Shown: positions 25,301 through 32,480, counted from the stretch's first letter. The stretch: DNA of 64,000 nt from Methyloradius palustris (GCF_019703875.1 NZ_AP024110.1:434001-498000), one strand, 5' to 3'. Notes: generated from the letters alone by a model not told the origin. Numbers and translations: made by a program.

Positions 25301-25427
25301 AGGCTCGGAAATTCAGCGGCCATTAGCGATTGTGGTGATCGGGGGCTTGATCACTTCAACCTTGCTAACGCTAGTCGTGGTGCCTACGCTGTATCGTAAA
25401 TTTGAAGAATCAAGAATCGAGGCTTGA
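22326..25427 (+). CDS. Heavy-metal efflux RND permease (HME family)
   Basis: Proton-driven inner-membrane pump of 1033 residues, the usual length, with 12 helices and two large periplasmic loops. HME features: RLIVVVLAIALMAAGLFAVKKL and SVDAFPDVTNVQV at the N-terminus, GGLAIAIGLMVDGSVVVVEN in TM4, and GIAVLNGVVLVSYI in TM10. The TM4 motif has the VDG...E residues but lacks the first Asp of CzcA-type pumps (DFG). The methionines that line the CusA copper path are not evident (the corresponding loops read GSIVPGINRVP and SPADPQSQNES). The substrate is therefore probably not Cu(I)/Ag(I), and I cannot name it. A PII-like gene follows in the operon. Confidence 0.88.
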   Translation: MIESLIRAALKQRLIVVVLAIALMAAGLFAVKKLSVDAFPDVTNVQVLIATQATGKSPEEVERFITVPLEISMTGLPGLTEMRSLNKNGLSLITLVFTDDTDVFFSRQLVMERLMEVMDRMPAGVTPILGPVSTGLGEVYQYTLDKPTDGSSELSQADLTERRSIQDWVVRPMLRGIPGVAEINSQGGYVKQYQALVNPDRMNHYGLKLQDVYTALARNNANSGGGVLPHYAEQYLIRGVGLIQNVEDIRAIVLKEQNGVPVYMRDVAEVQIGNEVRVGTVVKNGYTESVGGVVIMMRGGNAKEVVSRVKERVQEINDKGMLPEKLQIIPYYDRSELVDAALHTVVKVLIEGIILVVIILFLFLGDVRSSLIVVTTLVLTPLITFIAMNYLGISANLMSLGGLAIAIGLMVDGSVVVVENTFHQLGHRPGESKIRVVLEAASEVGTPVLFGVGIIVLVFLPLMTLEGMEGKMFAPLAMTIAIALLVSLVLSLTLSPVLCSYMLKGGSGEDTRMIQAIKRPYLSMLNWALNNDKKTIGLATAVFVVSVMIVPLLGTSFIPEMKEGSIVPGINRVPNISLEESTKMEMKAMKLIMEQVPGVKSAVSGVGRGESPADPQSQNESTPIISLKPRSEWPKGWTQDDIAAKMSQVLEDGLPGIQVVMAQPISDRVDELLTGVRSDVAVKIFGDDMGLLKAKADEIAKIAGTVRGAVDLRVEKVSGQQYLNIVIDRQAIARQGINASDIHDIIETAVGGKVATDIYEGQRRFSAAVRYPESFRDNVTAIGNILVTSPNGSRVALHDLAKIEIRDGPAQISRELAKRRIVIGVNVKDRDLGGFVAELKQVLDKQLKLPDGYYLEYGGQFQNMERALGHLMVIIPITIAAIFFLLFLLFNSVRYATMIIMVLPFASIGGIFGLFVTGEYLSVPASVGFIALWGIAVLNGVVLVSYIRTLRDEGMSQAEAIIHGCKQRFRPVMMTATVAMLALVPFLFATGPGSEIQRPLAIVVIGGLITSTLLTLVVVPTLYRKFEESRIEA

Positions 25428-25472
25428 GATGAATAATCGTGACATATCAAGACTATGTTTAAGGAGTGATAG

Positions 25473-25808
25473 ATGAAAGAAATCAAAGCAGTTGTACAGC
25501 CGCATCGGCTAGCCAAAATTCGCTCTGCGTTGCGCAATATCAAGGGTTTTCCTGGCATGACTGTGAGCAAGGTGGACGGTTGTGGCCACCACCTTGCCAA
25601 GCCATCACACGGCATAAGGGAAGAGCTGACTGACTACAGTCCCAAAGTGCATATAGAAATGGTCGCTCCCGATGACTTAGTTGAGGGCATCTTGCAGATA
25701 CTGGTAGAAGTAGGACACACAGGCCAGGCAGGTGATGGCATTGTCTGGGTGACGCCAGTAGAACGCATGATCAGGCTTTCTGAGCAGATCACGGTGCTTG
25801 ATTGCTAG
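25473..25808 (+). CDS. PII-like signalling protein linked to the metal RND operon
   Basis: 111-residue PII-superfamily trimer protein. N-terminal KEIKAVVQPHRLAKIRSAL and the B-loop TGQAGDG (83-89) are conserved, as is IVWVTPVERMIRLSEQ. The T-loop region (about 37-55) reads GCGHHLAKPSHGIREELTD: it lacks the uridylylated Tyr51 and carries three His and a Cys. That differs from GlnB/GlnK and suggests metal or nucleotide sensing rather than nitrogen control. A PII subgroup (PII-NG) adjacent to heavy-metal RND genes has been described. The gene starts 45 bp after the pump, with AAGGAG before the ATG, and ends at a strong terminator. Confidence 0.85.
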   Translation: MKEIKAVVQPHRLAKIRSALRNIKGFPGMTVSKVDGCGHHLAKPSHGIREELTDYSPKVHIEMVAPDDLVEGILQILVEVGHTGQAGDGIVWVTPVERMIRLSEQITVLDC

Positions 25809-25833
25809 CATTTTAATAACAAGATTTGTTCTT

Positions 25834-25862
25834 AAAACAGGCGCTTTTAGCGCCTGTTTTTT
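25834..25862 (+). terminator. Rho-independent terminator after the metal RND operon
   Basis: Perfect 11-bp stem AAAACAGGCGC / GCGCCTGTTTT with a 5-base loop (TTTTA), followed by further T residues. It closes the TolC-adaptor-pump-PII unit. Confidence 0.9.
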
Positions 25863-25940
25863 ATTTGGCTTTTACTCGCATTCTTGAATTCTTAATTGAA
25901 GCATCACAGATGTTTCATATTTCAAATCAAGAATCGCATC

Positions 25941-27179
25941 ATGAATACTCTCCATACGCATGTCGATCCGCAACCTGATTCTTCATTCACGCACTACATG
26001 GCCTTGGTCACTGAAACTTGGCCGCCAGAGATCAATGGTGTGGCCATGACTTTGCAGCGCTTGATCCATGGCATGCTGGCTAAGGGCTGGCAAGTCCAAG
26101 TAGTCAGGCCAAGGCAAAAAAGTGATGGCCGTAAGTCTGATGTGCATGTTGAGCTGCAACATGGCATAAGGCATGTTTTGGTGCCTGGCTTGCCGATTCC
26201 TGGATATAACGGTTTGCGCTTTGGTATGCCGATGCTAGCTAAATTGCGCGAGCAGTGGAAAAGGAACAGGCCAGATGTTGTGCACATTGCTACAGAAGGC
26301 CCACTCGGCTGGGCGGCGCTCAAAGTGGCGAAAAATCTGGGCATTCCAGTCACCAGTAGTTTCCATACGAATTTTCATAGTTACTGTAAGTATTACCGCA
26401 TGGGCTGGCTGCGCGGCATGGTCATGCGTCATTTGCGCGTGTTTCATAATCAATCCAGCCTCACCATGGTACCTAATGCCATATTGAGCGATATGTTACT
26501 TGAGGAAAATTATCGTAATGTCGTGGTGCTGGGCCGCGGGGTTGATAGCGGATTATTCTCTGCGCATAGACGAAGTGCTGCGTTAAGGGCTGAATGGGGT
26601 GTTGAAGACGATGCTCTCGCAGTCATTTATGTAGGCCGGATGGCAGCGGAAAAGAACCTGCATGTAGTGGTAAAAGCTTTCACGGCTATTCAGCAAAATA
26701 ACCCAAAAGCTCGCATGATCTGGGTTGGCGATGGCCCCGCTTTGAAGAAGTTACTCAAGAAACACCCTGACCACATATTCTGCGGCGCACAGTTGGGTGA
26801 ATCGCTGGCCGAGCATTACGCCTCTGGCGACTTATTCCTGTTCCCCAGCATGACAGAGACTTTTGGCAATGTGGTCACAGAGGCAATGGCAAGCGGCTTG
26901 GCGGTGGTTGCTTATGACTATGCTGCGGCTGAGATTTTTATCAAGCACAACAAGAATGGGTTGATTATGCCTTTCGGCGATCAAACTGGCTTTATTCAGG
27001 CCGCGATTGATATTGCTAATGACATACCGCAATTAAAAAAACTCGGCCAATCTGCGCATCTGGCTGTGGCTGATTACTCATGGGATAAAATCTTCAACCA
27101 TTTTGATGCTTATCTCAAGCATGCGGTGGCACAGAAATCGGCGATTGAGCCTAGTGAATTAATCACAGAAGAAGTTTAA
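25941..27179 (+). CDS. GT4-type glycosyltransferase
   Basis: 412 residues from ATG 25941; the open frame reaches back 15 codons, but that part has no conserved sequence. N-terminal half: LVTETWPPEINGVAMTLQRLIHGMLAKGW and DVVHIATEGPLGWAALKVAK; C-terminal nucleotide-sugar half: VIYVGRMAAEKNLHVVVKAF, MIWVGDGPALKKL and the acidic/TETFGN motif SMTETFGNVVTEAMASGLAVVAYD. This is the GT-B fold of GT4 enzymes that transfer hexoses, for example onto lipids (the MgtA/SqdX-like branch). Acceptor unknown. It stands alone between two terminators. Confidence 0.85.
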   Translation: MNTLHTHVDPQPDSSFTHYMALVTETWPPEINGVAMTLQRLIHGMLAKGWQVQVVRPRQKSDGRKSDVHVELQHGIRHVLVPGLPIPGYNGLRFGMPMLAKLREQWKRNRPDVVHIATEGPLGWAALKVAKNLGIPVTSSFHTNFHSYCKYYRMGWLRGMVMRHLRVFHNQSSLTMVPNAILSDMLLEENYRNVVVLGRGVDSGLFSAHRRSAALRAEWGVEDDALAVIYVGRMAAEKNLHVVVKAFTAIQQNNPKARMIWVGDGPALKKLLKKHPDHIFCGAQLGESLAEHYASGDLFLFPSMTETFGNVVTEAMASGLAVVAYDYAAAEIFIKHNKNGLIMPFGDQTGFIQAAIDIANDIPQLKKLGQSAHLAVADYSWDKIFNHFDAYLKHAVAQKSAIEPSELITEEV

Positions 27180-27187
27180 TCCATCGC

Positions 27188-27212
27188 AAACAGGGCAACA
27201 TTGCCTGTTTGG
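27188..27212 (+). terminator. Probable terminator after the glycosyltransferase gene
   Basis: AAACAGG-GCAA ... TTGC-CTGTTT hairpin with one bulged G, followed by GGTTTT. The T-run is short, so it may be weak. Confidence 0.6.
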
Positions 27213-27232
27213 TTTTACGGTAAAATCCAACT

Positions 27233-28249
27233 ATGGATATCTACCAACTCGCAAAACCATTGCTGTTCAAGCTTGATGCCGAAAAGGCACATGACCTCAC
27301 GTTAAAGTCTCTGAACTTAGCCGAAAAATCAGGCTTGTTGGGCTTGTTGCCCAAGCCACCAGCTTGCCAGCCAAGAACCGTGATGGGCGTTACATTCCCT
27401 AATCCAGTGGGGTTAGCCGCAGGGCTGGATAAAAATGCCGCCTACATTGACGGCCTCGCCGCATTGGGTTTTGGTTTTATAGAAGTAGGTACCGTCACGC
27501 CGCGCCCGCAGCCTGGCAATCCCAAGCCCAGATTGTTCCGGGTGACGGAAGCAGAAGGCATCATCAACCGTTTTGGCTTTAACAATGCAGGGGTAGATGC
27601 GCTGGTCGAGAAGGTGCAAGCTGCAAAACTCAAGGGAGTGCTAGGCATCAATATCGGTAAGAACTTTGATACGCCGAATGAACGAGCTGTCAATGATTAC
27701 CTGTACTGCATGGCCAAAGTCTATGCCCATGCGACCTATATAACCGTCAATATCTCTTCACCCAACACCAAGAATTTACGCCAGTTACAGGAAAAAGAAG
27801 CCTTGTCGGCTTTACTTGGCACGCTCAAGCAAGAGCAATTACGGCTAGCTGAGCAACACGGACGCTATGTGCCAATCGCCCTGAAAATCGCGCCAGATTT
27901 AGAGGCTGAGCAGGTGAAAGAAATCGCTGATTTATTGCTGGCACACAAAATTGATGGCGTTATCGCCACTAATACGACTTTAGCTCGAGATCCTGTTGTC
28001 GGCCTTAAAAATGCCGAAGAGACAGGTGGGCTTTCAGGCGCACCTGTGCGCGATAAATCGACATTGGTCATCAAGCAACTTGCCCAACGCCTACAAGGCC
28101 AGATACCGATTATCGGTGTGGGCGGCATACTCAGTGGGCAAGATGCGCTTGATAAAATCAAGGCAGGTGCTAGCTTGGTTCAAGTCTATAGCGGGCTGAT
28201 CTATCGCGGTACAGGGCTTGTGCGAGACATTTGTTATCGCCTTGGCTGA
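27233..28249 (+). CDS. pyrD: Dihydroorotate dehydrogenase (quinone), class 2
   Basis: Pyrimidine biosynthesis enzyme oxidising dihydroorotate to orotate with quinone, attached to the inner membrane. 338 residues with the class-2 N-terminal helix (LAKPLLFKLDAEKAHDLTLKSL), VMGVTFPNPVGLAAGLDKNAAYIDGL, FIEVGTVTPRPQPGNPKPRLFR, FGFNNAGVDAL, YITVNISSPNTKNLRQLQ (catalytic Ser region), PIALKIAPDL, GVIATNTTL and a GVGGI FMN-phosphate site. Complete and of normal length. It is convergent with the HAD phosphatase gene, 16 bp away. Confidence 0.96.
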   Translation: MDIYQLAKPLLFKLDAEKAHDLTLKSLNLAEKSGLLGLLPKPPACQPRTVMGVTFPNPVGLAAGLDKNAAYIDGLAALGFGFIEVGTVTPRPQPGNPKPRLFRVTEAEGIINRFGFNNAGVDALVEKVQAAKLKGVLGINIGKNFDTPNERAVNDYLYCMAKVYAHATYITVNISSPNTKNLRQLQEKEALSALLGTLKQEQLRLAEQHGRYVPIALKIAPDLEAEQVKEIADLLLAHKIDGVIATNTTLARDPVVGLKNAEETGGLSGAPVRDKSTLVIKQLAQRLQGQIPIIGVGGILSGQDALDKIKAGASLVQVYSGLIYRGTGLVRDICYRLG

Positions 28250-28265
28250 TTAAGCTAGCTTTATA

Positions 28266-28931
28266 TCAACTACGTAGGCTGATAATCGGCCATCCCTGCG
28301 TTTTCGCGTAATCTTCCAATACGGGGTCAGGATCTACTGCGATCGGTTTATCTACCAGTTTCATCAGCGGCAGATCATTGTGTGAATCGCTGTAAAACCA
28401 CGTAGTTTCAAAATCAGCTAGTGTTTTGCCTTGCTCTGCCAGCCAAGCGTGCAGGCGTGTGACTTTGCCTTCTTGAAAACTAGGGATGCCAGTTGCTTTG
28501 CCAGTGAATTTCCCATCGATTTCTTCTGGCGTGGTGCCAATCAGATTATCGATACCAAAGGCCGTTGCGATGGGCTTGGTGACAAAGCTGTTGGTGGCGG
28601 TGATGATCATGAGTAAGTCACCATTCTGGCGGTGCTTTTCCACGAGTGCTTTGGATTTCTTCGTCATCATTGGCAGGATCTTTTTCTGCATGTATTGCGC
28701 ATGCCATGTATCCAGTTGTTCGCGGGAGTGCAGGCTTAATACCTTGAGTTGGAATTCGAGGAAGGCGTAGATATCGAGTTTGCCATCTTTGTAATCCTGA
28801 TAGAACTGGTCGTTAACGGTTTGCTGTATCGCGCGGTCTAGCACGCCGATTTCTATAAGGAATTGCCCCCACTGGTAATCGCTGTCGCCAGCAAGCAGGG
28901 TGTTGTCTAAGTCAAATAACGCAAGCTGCAA
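28266..28931 (-). CDS. HAD-superfamily (IB) phosphatase
   Basis: 221 residues. Motif I LALFDLDNTLL (nucleophile and acid/base Asp), motif II with Thr in LLMIITATNSF, Lys in the KVTRL region and motif IV TWFYSDSHNDLPLM. The helical cap after motif I resembles the SerB/histidinol-phosphatase-like HAD-IB group of proteobacteria. The substrate cannot be told from sequence; phosphoserine- or histidinol-phosphate-like compounds are the precedent. It is divergent from the CbiM-like gene and convergent with pyrD. Confidence 0.8.
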   Translation of the reverse strand: MQLALFDLDNTLLAGDSDYQWGQFLIEIGVLDRAIQQTVNDQFYQDYKDGKLDIYAFLEFQLKVLSLHSREQLDTWHAQYMQKKILPMMTKKSKALVEKHRQNGDLLMIITATNSFVTKPIATAFGIDNLIGTTPEEIDGKFTGKATGIPSFQEGKVTRLHAWLAEQGKTLADFETTWFYSDSHNDLPLMKLVDKPIAVDPDPVLEDYAKTQGWPIISLRS

Positions 28932-29012
28932 AATACTCTCCGAAATTTAAAGATGTTGAAGTCGATGGAATGCTGTGCGAACCTAAAGTGCATATTCAAG
29001 GTCATTTTAACT

Positions 29013-29681
29013 ATGAACTTCCCTGATGGTTTACTTCCTGCAACTTTATTATGGACAGCCAATATTCTGGCGGTGTTCATTCTTTACCTCGCGGTCAGAA
29101 CAGCCGATTGGCGATTGCTCAAAAATGAAACTTGGCAACATGTGTTTTTGGGGTCATCGGCCACACTTATTCTCTTATGGAGCATTAAAGCAGGTATCAA
29201 GCCCGCGCTGGATTTCCACATGTTGGGTGCAACTTTACTTAGCCTGATGTTCGGCTGGCAGTTTGCCTTGATGGCTTTATCGCTGGTGTTGCTCGGTATC
29301 ACGGTTTTTGGCATGGCAGGCTGGGAATCTTTAGGCCTTAATTTTATGCTGATGGGCATCATCCCCGCGCTATTCAGCTATAACTTTTTCCGTTGGGTAG
29401 ATCGTAAACTGCCTAACCATTTTTTTATCTATGTGTACGTCACCAGCTTTGCTTCGGCCGCCTTGGCGATCACGCTGTGTGGAATAGCTGCAATATTGGT
29501 GCTTAGTCTATTTGGTGTTTATACAGACCATTATTTGACACAAAACTATCTGCCATATTTCATCTTAATGGCATGGTCTGAAGCCTTGCTGACAGGTATG
29601 GCGGTCACCATGATGGCCGTTTACAGGCCAGAGTGGCTGGTCACATTTAGCGATAAACGCTATCTGGATAACGAAGATTGA
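29013..29681 (+). CDS. CbiM-like membrane protein (orphan, energy-coupling-type)
   Basis: 222 residues with about seven membrane helices. Start at ATG 29013 because it begins MNFPDGLLP, which matches the MHIPDGFLP start of CbiM/NikM substrate-binding subunits; the frame is open 20 codons further upstream without conservation. In CbiM the N-terminal amino group and His2 bind Co(II) or Ni(II); here residue 2 is Asn. No CbiN, CbiQ or ATPase gene is adjacent, and I see no cobalamin riboswitch upstream. Probably a metal-transport relative of unknown substrate. Confidence 0.65.
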   Translation: MNFPDGLLPATLLWTANILAVFILYLAVRTADWRLLKNETWQHVFLGSSATLILLWSIKAGIKPALDFHMLGATLLSLMFGWQFALMALSLVLLGITVFGMAGWESLGLNFMLMGIIPALFSYNFFRWVDRKLPNHFFIYVYVTSFASAALAITLCGIAAILVLSLFGVYTDHYLTQNYLPYFILMAWSEALLTGMAVTMMAVYRPEWLVTFSDKRYLDNED

Positions 29682-29698
29682 ATATGGCATCACGAGTT

Positions 29699-29728
29699 AA
29701 AAAGCCGCCAAATTCATGGCGGCTTTTT
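29699..29728. terminator. Bidirectional terminator between the CbiM-like gene and leuA
   Basis: Perfect 12-bp stem AAAAAGCCGCCA / TGGCGGCTTTTT with a 6-base loop. A-run and T-run on opposite flanks let it serve both convergent genes. Confidence 0.92.
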
Positions 29729-29733
29729 AACTA

Positions 29734-31284
29734 CTATACAAGTTGCGGGTGTGCCCGCTCTTTGGTATGAAGCTTGTTCAAGCCGTTGAGGTAAGCTTTT
29801 GCCGAGGCAATCACAATATCAGTATCAGCACCCTGGCCATTCACAATGCGCCCGCCTTTTGCCAAACGTACAGTGACTTCGCCTTGTGCATCCGTACCGC
29901 TAGTGATGTTATTCACTGAATACAAAAGCAACTCTGTTCCGCTGGAGACTATGTTCTCAATCGCCTTGAAAGAGGCATCCACTGGGCCGCCGCCATCAGA
30001 TTCAGCACGTTTTTCAACGCCATTATCCAAAATAGTAATGATGGCATGCGGTGTTTCACCCGTTTGTGAGCAAACTTGCAAATAGGCGAGTTTGTAATTT
30101 TCGGTGGCTTCATTCAAGACTTCATCGCTAACCAAAGCCTGTAAATCTTCATCAAAAATCTCAGACTTTTTATCAGCCAAGGTTTTGAAGCGTGCAAACG
30201 CTGCATTTAATGCATCTTCGCTATCCAAGGTAATACCGATCTCGGTCAAGCGTGTGCGGAAAGCGTTACGACCAGACAATTTACCTAATGTGAGCTTGTT
30301 TGCGCCCCAGCCGACATCTTCGGCACGCATGATTTCATAGGTCTCGCGGTGTTTGAGTACGCCATCTTGGTGGATGCCAGACTCGTGGGAGAAGGCGTTA
30401 GCGCCAACAATCGCCTTGTTTGGCTGTACCGGGTAACCCGTAATGCTGGAGACAAGTTTCGATGTCGCCACAATCTGCGTGGTATCGATGCTGGTTTCTA
30501 ATTGGAATATATCTCGGCGGGTTTTCACCGACATGACTATCTCTTCTAAACTAGCGTTGCCAGCACGTTCGCCTAAGCCATTGATCGTACATTCCACTTG
30601 GCGGGCACCATTCATAACTGCTGCAAGGCTATTGGCGACTGCCATCCCGAGATCGTTATGGCAGTGCGTTGCCCAGACGACTTTGTCTGAGTTCGGCACG
30701 CGTTCGATCAATTGCTTCATGCGCTCACCCCAGTGGGCAGGAATCGAGTAGCCGACGGTGTCAGGCACGTTCAGTGTGGTAGCGCCTGCCTGAATAACTG
30801 CATCGTAAATTCGGACAAGAAAATCCATGTCTGAACGCACGGCATCTTCGGCTGAAAACTCTACGTCATCGGTATATTCTAAAGCCCATTTCACGGCCTG
30901 CACGGCACGTTCCAAAACTTGGTCCGGCGTCATGCGTAACTTGTTTTCCATATGGATGGGCGAGGTCGCAATAAAAGTATGAATGCGTCCTTTTTTTGCT
31001 GGCTTGATCGCTTCACCAGCACGACGGATATCATTTTCATTAGCACGTGCAAGTGAGCAGACCGTAGAGTTTGTAATCACTTCTGCAATCGAGTGAATCG
31101 CATCAAAATCACCTGGGCTCGCAGCGGCAAAGCCAGCCTCAATGACATTCACGCCTAATTTCTCAAGCTGGCGTGCAATGCGGATTTTCTCTTCTTTAGT
31201 CATCGATGCGCCAGGGCTTTGCTCACCATCGCGCAATGTCGTATCAAAAATAATTAATTGATTGTTTTTGGTTGCGGTATTCAT
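29734..31284 (-). CDS. leuA: 2-isopropylmalate synthase
   Basis: First committed enzyme of leucine biosynthesis: condenses acetyl-CoA with 2-oxoisovalerate. 516 residues with the catalytic TIM barrel (IIFDTTLRDGEQSPGASMTKEEKI, metal ligands in WATHCHNDLGMAVANS, GERAGNASLEEIVM), the linker HESGIHQDGVLKH, and the C-terminal LeuA allosteric domain (about 390-500), which senses leucine. Complete. A Leu-rich leader ORF lies upstream, suggesting attenuation. It follows pssA on the same strand with a ~318-bp gap that holds the leader. Confidence 0.96.
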   Translation of the reverse strand: MNTATKNNQLIIFDTTLRDGEQSPGASMTKEEKIRIARQLEKLGVNVIEAGFAAASPGDFDAIHSIAEVITNSTVCSLARANENDIRRAGEAIKPAKKGRIHTFIATSPIHMENKLRMTPDQVLERAVQAVKWALEYTDDVEFSAEDAVRSDMDFLVRIYDAVIQAGATTLNVPDTVGYSIPAHWGERMKQLIERVPNSDKVVWATHCHNDLGMAVANSLAAVMNGARQVECTINGLGERAGNASLEEIVMSVKTRRDIFQLETSIDTTQIVATSKLVSSITGYPVQPNKAIVGANAFSHESGIHQDGVLKHRETYEIMRAEDVGWGANKLTLGKLSGRNAFRTRLTEIGITLDSEDALNAAFARFKTLADKKSEIFDEDLQALVSDEVLNEATENYKLAYLQVCSQTGETPHAIITILDNGVEKRAESDGGGPVDASFKAIENIVSSGTELLLYSVNNITSGTDAQGEVTVRLAKGGRIVNGQGADTDIVIASAKAYLNGLNKLHTKERAHPQLV

Positions 31285-31438
31285 TTTATTTGTTCCTAAA
31301 TTCTGCCTTCGGATTGTATGTCAAATTAGCACAAGTTTTCCGCAGGTCTTTATTCGGTATGCTGATTTTTAAGCATACATTCACTCGTCATAAGCTGCTA
31401 TGGCGAACATGGGTACTACCAGATTGTGTGTGGGATAT

Positions 31439-31522
31439 TTAGCGCGCGCAGCGCAGCAGACGGTCAGCCAAGAGTAGGCTGGTCTGTGAAGATGAAACTG
31501 AAATGTAGTGTTTTGAGCACAT
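31439..31522 (-). CDS. Putative leucine leader peptide of leuA
   Basis: A 27-codon ORF in the leuA upstream region. It starts MCSKHYIS and contains SLLLADRLL: five Leu codons (CTA, CTC, TTG, then CTG, CTG) within eight codons, including the usually rare CTA. The Leu cluster coincides with an RNA hairpin (31457-31486). The stop is 155 nt before leuA. This is how attenuator leaders are built. Weak points: no Shine-Dalgarno sequence, and no clear terminator hairpin with a U-run before leuA. Too short for routine gene finding. Confidence 0.5.
   Translation of the reverse strand: MCSKHYISVSSSQTSLLLADRLLRCAR
31457..31486 (-). promoter_or_regulatory. Hairpin over the Leu codons of the leader
   Basis: CAGAC CAGCC on the minus strand pairs with GGCTG and GTCTG, giving two 5-bp helices with a 3-base bulge and a 7-base loop. 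It covers the CTA CTC TTG codons, so a ribosome stalled there would prevent folding. Confidence 0.4.
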
Positions 31523-31531
31523 AGTGACGTG

Positions 31532-31560
31532 AATATAATATTTTTTATCTTGCTACGCAA
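31532..31560 (-). promoter_or_regulatory. Candidate sigma-70 promoter for the leuA leader
   Basis: Minus strand: TTGCGT, exactly 17 bp, TATATT. Predicted transcription start lies about 3-4 nt before the leader ATG, which would make the leader peptide almost leaderless. Confidence 0.45.
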
Positions 31561-31593
31561 GCCATCTTGGTGAGAATCATGGATTTGCGTAGC
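31552..31593. promoter_or_regulatory. Operator-like dyad GCTACGCAA ... TTGCGTAGC
   Basis: Perfect 9-bp inverted repeat with a 24-bp centre that is itself partly symmetrical (CCAT ... ATGG). One arm overlaps the -35 of the leuA promoter. It sits 10 bp past the pssA stop and has no T-run, so an operator fits better than a terminator. Confidence 0.4.
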
Positions 31594-31602
31594 TGCTAAT
31601 CT

Positions 31603-32406
31603 TTAGACTTCTTGTGATGCTGAAGCTGCTTTTTTGCCTAATCGCCCAATTGACCATAGTGCATAGGCAGACAAGCCATAAGCCACCGAGACCATAAACA
31701 GGACTTCTGGTGGGCTATATGAGATCAACACAAAACCAAGCACGATAAGTAGTATCACCACAAATGGCACGCTGCTGCGTAAATTGATGTCTTTGCCACT
31801 GTAATAGCGCAAATCGCTCACCATGGAGAGCCCCGCAAATACGGTAATGCCCCAGGCCAGCCATTTCATTTTTATCCAGCCAAAGAATATTTCATCGCCG
31901 ACAATGCCGTTATCAAATGATACCCAGACTAAGCCTGCCAATAGAGCCGCTGCGGCGGGGCTGGGCAAGCCCTGAAAATAGCGTTTATCGCTCTCGTCCA
32001 GCTTGGTATTAAACCGAGCGAGCCGTAATGCCGCACAAGCACAATAGATGAATGCTGCAATCCAGCCTAATTTACCCATGGGTTTTAATGCCCATACATA
32101 GAGTATCAGTGCTGGCGCAACACCAAACGACACCATATCTGACAGGCTGTCATATTCAGCACCGAATGCGCTTTGGGTATTGGTGAGGCGAGCTACACGA
32201 CCATCCAGGCCATCCATCACCATGGCAATAAAGATGGCGATGGCTGAGCGCTCAAATTCACCACTCATGGCCTGTACAATTGCATAAAACCCTGCGAACA
32301 AAGCCGCGGTAGTAAAGAGGTTAGGCAACAGATAAATGCTGCGCTCACGCAAGCCTGATTGTATGAGTGGTTTTTTGCGACGCGGGCGCGGTGTGGCTTC
32401 AGCCAT
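31603..32406 (-). CDS. pssA: CDP-diacylglycerol-serine O-phosphatidyltransferase
   Basis: Membrane enzyme making phosphatidylserine, the precursor of phosphatidylethanolamine. 267 residues from ATG 32406, chosen because AAAGAG lies 9 bp upstream; ATG 32415 and 32445 are in frame. The CDP-alcohol phosphotransferase motif is complete: DGLDGRVARLTNTQSAFGAE followed by YDSLSD. Several membrane helices follow (ALILYVWAL, GWIAAFIYCACAALRLARF). It is the Gram-positive/betaproteobacterial integral-membrane type. The pssA-leuA order is conserved in betaproteobacteria; divergent from tgt. Confidence 0.92.
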   Translation of the reverse strand: MAEATPRPRRKKPLIQSGLRERSIYLLPNLFTTAALFAGFYAIVQAMSGEFERSAIAIFIAMVMDGLDGRVARLTNTQSAFGAEYDSLSDMVSFGVAPALILYVWALKPMGKLGWIAAFIYCACAALRLARFNTKLDESDKRYFQGLPSPAAAALLAGLVWVSFDNGIVGDEIFFGWIKMKWLAWGITVFAGLSMVSDLRYYSGKDINLRSSVPFVVILLIVLGFVLISYSPPEVLFMVSVAYGLSAYALWSIGRLGKKAASASQEV

Positions 32407-32480
32407 ATCGAACATCTCTTTAAGTTTATTGTTTGAATGTAGCAAGTTTGATTTTGCTTAGTATATCAAAGCTGGATAGA

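Noticed and set aside
22326..25427. Copper/silver pump CusA
   Set aside because: The methionines of the CusA transfer path are absent and the adaptor lacks the CusB Met-rich N-terminus.
25473..25808. GlnB/GlnK-type nitrogen PII
   Set aside because: Tyr51 is missing, the T-loop is different, and no amtB or glnA is adjacent; the neighbours are metal efflux genes.
28931..29012. Cobalamin riboswitch ahead of the CbiM-like gene
   Set aside because: The 82-bp gap is too short and contains no B12-box-like sequence.
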